Positions 60,814 through 64,000 of a stretch of 64,000 nt of DNA are shown in pieces. The notes under the pieces were generated by a model. That model had not been told where the DNA came from and ran no database searches. It was given only the letters and a program-made list of their open reading frames with translations. Origin of the DNA: Polynucleobacter necessarius (GTDB lineage Bacteria > Pseudomonadota > Gammaproteobacteria > Burkholderiales > Burkholderiaceae); the NCBI RefSeq assembly GCF_900095205.1, contig NZ_LT606951.1:496001-560000 (forward strand), in the 5' to 3' direction. Position numbers and translations under genes: made by a program. How positions within the stretch are numbered: the first letter of the stretch is position 1; the number at the start of each line of letters is the position of its first letter.

Positions 60814-60858
60814 CATGAAATTCTTCAATAAAACATAACCATGATCTAACTAGATTAA

Positions 60859-60955
60859 TAAACGGGGAGTAGCCTGCCCAGCAATGGGTCCCATATATCG
60901 TCATTACGACTATCCAGTCCGGTATATGGGTAATCAGTTAGGGCAAGACCATTTA
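60859..60955 (+). promoter_or_regulatory. Candidate yybP-ykoY manganese riboswitch aptamer
   Basis: The RNA contains GGGGAGUAGCC near its 5' end and GGGCAAGACC near its 3' end, the two most conserved strings of the yybP-ykoY class. Pairings fit that class. P1 is UAAACGG/CCAUUUA with one C-A mismatch. P1.1 is GCCU (60872-60875) with GGGC (60941-60944). P2 is CCCA/UGGG capped by a GCAA tetraloop. P3 is CCCAUAUA (60890-60897) with UAUAUGGG (60923-60930), with an apical UCGU/ACGA stem and a one-sided internal loop CUAUCCAGUCCGG. The class senses Mn2+ and usually turns on exporters. It lies 149 bases upstream of the czcC-like start. Confidence 0.7.
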
Positions 60956-60974
60956 AATTTTTAAATAAATGGTC
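60947..60974 (+). promoter_or_regulatory. Hairpin competing with the riboswitch P1 stem
   Basis: GACCATTTA (60947-60955) pairs perfectly over nine positions with TAAATGGTC (60966-60974). The left arm includes the 3' strand of riboswitch P1 and the conserved GACC, so the aptamer and this hairpin cannot form together. That is the usual logic of an expression platform. The T-run after the hairpin is poor (AATTTGATTA), so it may be a weak or eroded terminator. Confidence 0.55.
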
Positions 60975-61103
60975 AATTTGATTACTTTACACAGATCCCC
61001 TCATTCAGGCATTGGTTTTTGCTTATCCGCCCTAAATTGGGGAGGTAAGTTTTTATTTTGTTTTAAATATTGGGATAATCTGGACTTAACACATTTAAAC
61101 TCA

Positions 61104-62379
61104 ATGCACATGAAGTTGCATCGCTGGTTAGCGCTAGTTACGATCGGTAGTGGTATTGCTACCAATGTATTTGCGCAATCTCAAAAACCCTACACCATCA
61201 ATGAGCTGATTTCCATTACGCTTGAATCAAGTCCTCAAGCATTAGCTGCGCGTGCTCAATCTAAAGCGATTAAAGGTCAACTTTCCACGGCACGTGCAAT
61301 TCCCAATCCAGAATTTGAAATCGGTACTGGTCAACAGCGCTCCGTCACTGGACCGCTCACTGTGGGTAACGTCTCCTCATGGTCGGTGACTCAACTTTTG
61401 GATATGCCTTACACCCGCTTTCCTAGAGTGAACGCAGCTGAAGCGAACTATCGTTCAGCTGAGGCAACCCGTGTCGCCTTTGAGGTGGAAACGATTTCAA
61501 AAGTTCAAGCACAGCGTTTTTATGAATTAATGCGCCGTGAGGCCGAAGCAAAAGCTTCTGAAGAGGATTTGAGCTTAACCAAGCAAATTCGAGATCGGAT
61601 GTAGGTTAGGTATGACGTCGGAGAAGACGGCACGTTTTGATTTAATTCGATCGCAGACGGAGTTTTTAAATGCTCAAATAGCAGCGGAGTCAGGAAAACT
61701 CAGGGTTGAACAGGCTCGTAGTCAATTGCGCCAAGTTGCGGGTCACTCATTACCTCCGCAGTTTTCAGTTGTAGCTGAACAGCCAAAAATAGAAGCTCTG
61801 CCCCCGTTAAATATTTTGTTAGCTGAAATTCAGTCACAAAGCCCTGAATTACAAAAGGCCAAGGCTGATGTGGAAGCCAGCGAATCAAAATTGAGCTTTG
61901 AGAAAAATAATCGATTACCCCGTTTGGCTATTAAAGCCTCTCAATATAACGATCCTAATTTTACTGATCGACTATATGGCTTACAAATTAGTATTCCGAT
62001 ATGGGATTTTAAGGGTGGTCAAATTGCAGAGGCAGAGGCTAATGCATCAAAAGCTAAAAACCAATTAAATGCACAAAGCCAAAGCTTAGAGCAGCAACTC
62101 GAAACAGCTTACAAGCTATATCAAATGGCAACCTACCAGGTGAAAGTATTAGACCAAGAGGTTGTCCAGCTTGCTGCAGCTGCGCAACGCATTGCAGAAG
62201 TGTCTTATCGATATGGTGAGCGTGGCATGCTGGAATATTTAGATGCACAAAGAACTTTTCGTGCAGCTAGGAATGACTTAATCAAAGCACGTTTTGATTT
62301 AGCTTCTGTGGTTACGGAGATTCAAAGGTTAAGAGCAAGTCCTGAATGGCTTGCAAAGATAGAAAGTGGAATGCAATGA
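61104..62379 (+). pseudogene. czcC: Outer-membrane efflux protein of a CzcCBA-type system (CzcC/TolC family), disrupted
   Basis: The start at 61104 or 61110 gives a signal peptide (LALVTIGSGIATNVFAQ) followed by YTINELISITLESSPQALAA, the first TolC-family helix. An in-frame TAG at 61602-61604 follows QIRDRM, where KVRYDVGE would be expected, and an indel comes just after. The second part (TARFDLIRSQTEFLNAQIAA) runs to ELYDAQ-like YLDAQRTFRAARNDLIKARF and ends at 62379. CzcC forms the outer channel of heavy-metal RND pumps. A more upstream start at 60969 would lie inside the regulatory hairpin and is unlikely. Confidence 0.83.
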
Positions 62380-63729
62380 AGCAAGAATTTACAGGTTTCA
62401 TGGCGAAGCTGAAGCCACGAGTGGTTTCCTTGCTGAGTTTGGCTAAGCTTCACGTTAAAGAATATTTAGGGCAAGTCGTACAAACCCAAAACAACCTCTA
62501 TCAGAGTGCTCATGGTTGGATTTCTAGTCGGGCCCCATCCATTGCTGGACGTTATGATGCTACCCCTAATTGGTTAAAATGAGGTTTGTTTTATTTACCT
62601 TGGTTTGCGGCCCTTGTGATTACCTTAAATTACTTCAATGCATTTGATCGAAGTCCTGCCATCAAGTCAGCGCAAGATTCCAATGTGGTAGTTGTCAATA
62701 CTGATTTGCACAAGATGATTGCAGATGGAAAAGCACAAGTATCTCCATTTGTTGAGGAATTACGTGCCTCTGGAAGAATTGACTTTAATGAGCTATTTCT
62801 CTCGCGAAATGGTGCCAATGTCACTGGGCGTGTCTCCGATATTTTGGCTGTCCCTGGTCAGATGGTGAAGCAGGGGGATGTATTGGCCAAAATCACCTCT
62901 ATGCGGAGCTTACTCAATCTCAATTGGCTTACTTAATTAAAAGCGAAGAGTGCAAGTCAGTTAGCAGACCAAGTAGCCAATCGAGCAAAAATTCTCTACA
63001 AAGAAGATGTGATTGCATTGGCAGAGTTACAAAAACGGGAGGCTGAATCCAGCAGTGCTAAGGCGGAGTTTCGTGCGGACAATGATCAGCTACGAGTGCA
63101 GGGAATGGATCAAGCAAGTATTGACCGACTGGCTAAATCTGGCTTGATTGAATCTATTAACAACGTGATTGCCACCATTCCAGGCGAGATTGTTGAGTGC
63201 AAGATTAATAAGGGGCAGGTTGTGCAGCCTGCAGATGCATTATTTACTGTTGCTGATCTGAGTGCTTTATGGGCTATTTCGGAGGTTCCCGAAAGTAACT
63301 CCTATCTCATTCGTAAAGGCCAAAAGGCATCCCTGAGTATTCCTGCGCTACGTAATCAGGAGATTGAGGGTGTTATTGCTCACGTTGATTCAATCGTGAA
63401 TCTCCAAACTCGTACTGTAGTAGTGCGCATGGAATTGCCTAATAAAGATGGGCAAATTAAGCTCGGTATGTTGGCGACGATGCTCATCGAAAGCCAGCCA
63501 ATGGAAAAATTAGTTGTGCCAGTTGGTGCTGTGGTGCGAGAAGACAATCATGATCATCTATTCATTAGATTGGATGATGGTCTATATCGCATGGTTCCCG
63601 TCAAGCTTGGTCCTGAAGGAAGAGGTTGTTGCCCTGTTATTTCCGGATTAAAGGAGGGGCAAGAAATTGCTACAGAAGGCGCAGCATACCATTTAAACAC
63701 TGAGCGTAAACGTCAACTGAGCGGTGGTT
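62376..63729 (+). pseudogene. czcB: Periplasmic adaptor of a CzcCBA-type RND efflux system, disrupted
   Basis: The ATG at 62376 overlaps the czcC-like stop (ATGA). After a cytoplasmic/basic start, a TGA at 62580-62582 interrupts the frame, which then continues as LFYLPWFAALVITLNYF, a membrane anchor. The adaptor's barrel-sandwich is visible as ASGRIDFNELFLSRNGANVTGR and DILAVPGQMVKQGDVLAKI. A frameshift near 62905 follows, and the rest (ANRAKILYKEDVIALAELQK, ALWAISEVPESNSYLIRKG) is open to about 63729. There the sequence runs directly into the czcA-like remnant. Confidence 0.85.
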
Positions 63730-64000
63730 GCTTGGGTGAGAATACCAATACACTCTAGACCATCCCTCAGATCGTCATCGCGAGCTCTCTCTGTAGATGA
63801 GCTCCCAGACCGGCGGCGCAGCGCAAGATTGGATTGTGCGTCCCATGTTGCGTTCTATACCTGGGGTTGCTGAAATCAATACTCAGGGTGGTTACGCAAG
63901 AGAGTATCAGGTACTAGTGAATTCAGAGCGTCTGCGACATTATCAAATTAGTTTGCATAAGGTCTATCAAGCTCTTGTTTGGAATAACGCTAATTCAGGA
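63730..64000 (+). pseudogene. czcA: CzcA-type heavy-metal RND pump remnant, 5' end deleted, runs off the window
   Basis: From LGE at 63730 the sequence matches CzcA around its residues 135 onward: YQYTLDHPSDRHREL, then DWIVRPMLRSIPGVAEINTQ and GGYAREYQVLVNSERLRHYQ. The approximately 130 residues normally found before this, including the first membrane helix, are missing, as is the end of czcB. Small frame changes are visible near 63741 and 63820. The remainder of the gene lies beyond the window. Without the N-terminal helix the pump cannot insert or work. Confidence 0.85.

Noticed and set aside
60969..61103. Upstream start for the czcC-like gene
   Set aside because: The ATG lies in the regulatory hairpin and adds a non-family extension before a normal signal peptide that starts at 61104 or 61110.

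Overview
This 64 kb window looks like a chromosome segment of a betaproteobacterium of the Burkholderiaceae, most probably Polynucleobacter. The clues are the moderately low GC content, a tmRNA with the tag ANDERYALAA, and the gene runs gyrA-serC-pheA-hisC-tyrA-aroA-cmk-rpsA-ihfB-lapB-ugd-rfaE1-hldD-cysM and rpsP-rimM-trmD-rplS. The species is inferred. Core genes are intact, but about two dozen accessory genes carry frameshifts, in-frame stops or deletions, often several each. This is what is expected of a host-restricted, genome-reducing lineage such as the ciliate endosymbiont Polynucleobacter necessarius. Sequencing error could explain single homopolymer indels. It cannot easily explain genes with nonsense changes, multiple lesions and a gene-fusing deletion lying next to flawless housekeeping genes.

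Layout. Positions 1-6.9 kb are mostly decayed: two Bug/TctC solute receptors, a pirin, a methyltransferase and a TPR/O-GlcNAc-transferase-like protein, with intact trhO and a carboxymuconolactone-decarboxylase-family gene. Positions 7.0-9.5 kb hold ssrA, gph, ubiG and an OmpA-family gene on the minus strand. Positions 9.6-28.3 kb form a long healthy block: gyrA, the serine/aromatic/histidine amino-acid run, rpsA, ihfB, lapB, UDP-glucose dehydrogenase and heptose genes for lipopolysaccharide, a ComEA-like protein, cysM and mltB. Positions 28.3-34.6 kb hold a broken HDAC-family gene, a broken acyl-CoA synthetase, intact etfBA and a broken acyl-CoA dehydrogenase. Positions 34.6-44.7 kb hold two envelope proteins, the rpsP-rplS ribosomal operon, a broken Nudix gene, a CobD/CbiB-like protein, rsgA, an M48 peptidase, orn, broken mogA and intact pmbA.

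Positions 44.7-58.9 kb are accessory. Broken genes encode a TRAP receptor, a TSUP permease, an ECF/CbiM-like permease, a TIGR03643-photolyase pair, several secreted proteins, a glutathione S-transferase and a NhaR-type regulator. Intact genes there encode an esterase, a dicarboxylate/amino-acid symporter, an HNH protein, a DUF2256 protein, an SMR efflux protein and an SbtA-like permease. Positions 59.0-64.0 kb hold an intact TerC-family gene, broken universal-stress and hibernation-factor-like genes, and a decayed czcCBA-type heavy-metal efflux operon. In front of that operon lies an RNA with the layout of the yybP-ykoY manganese riboswitch, which I consider the most interesting signal in the window.

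No insertion sequence, transposase, integrase, CRISPR array, rRNA or canonical tRNA gene was recognised; the only stable RNA gene seen is ssrA. Decay therefore appears to proceed by point changes, small indels and deletions, not by mobile-element insertion.
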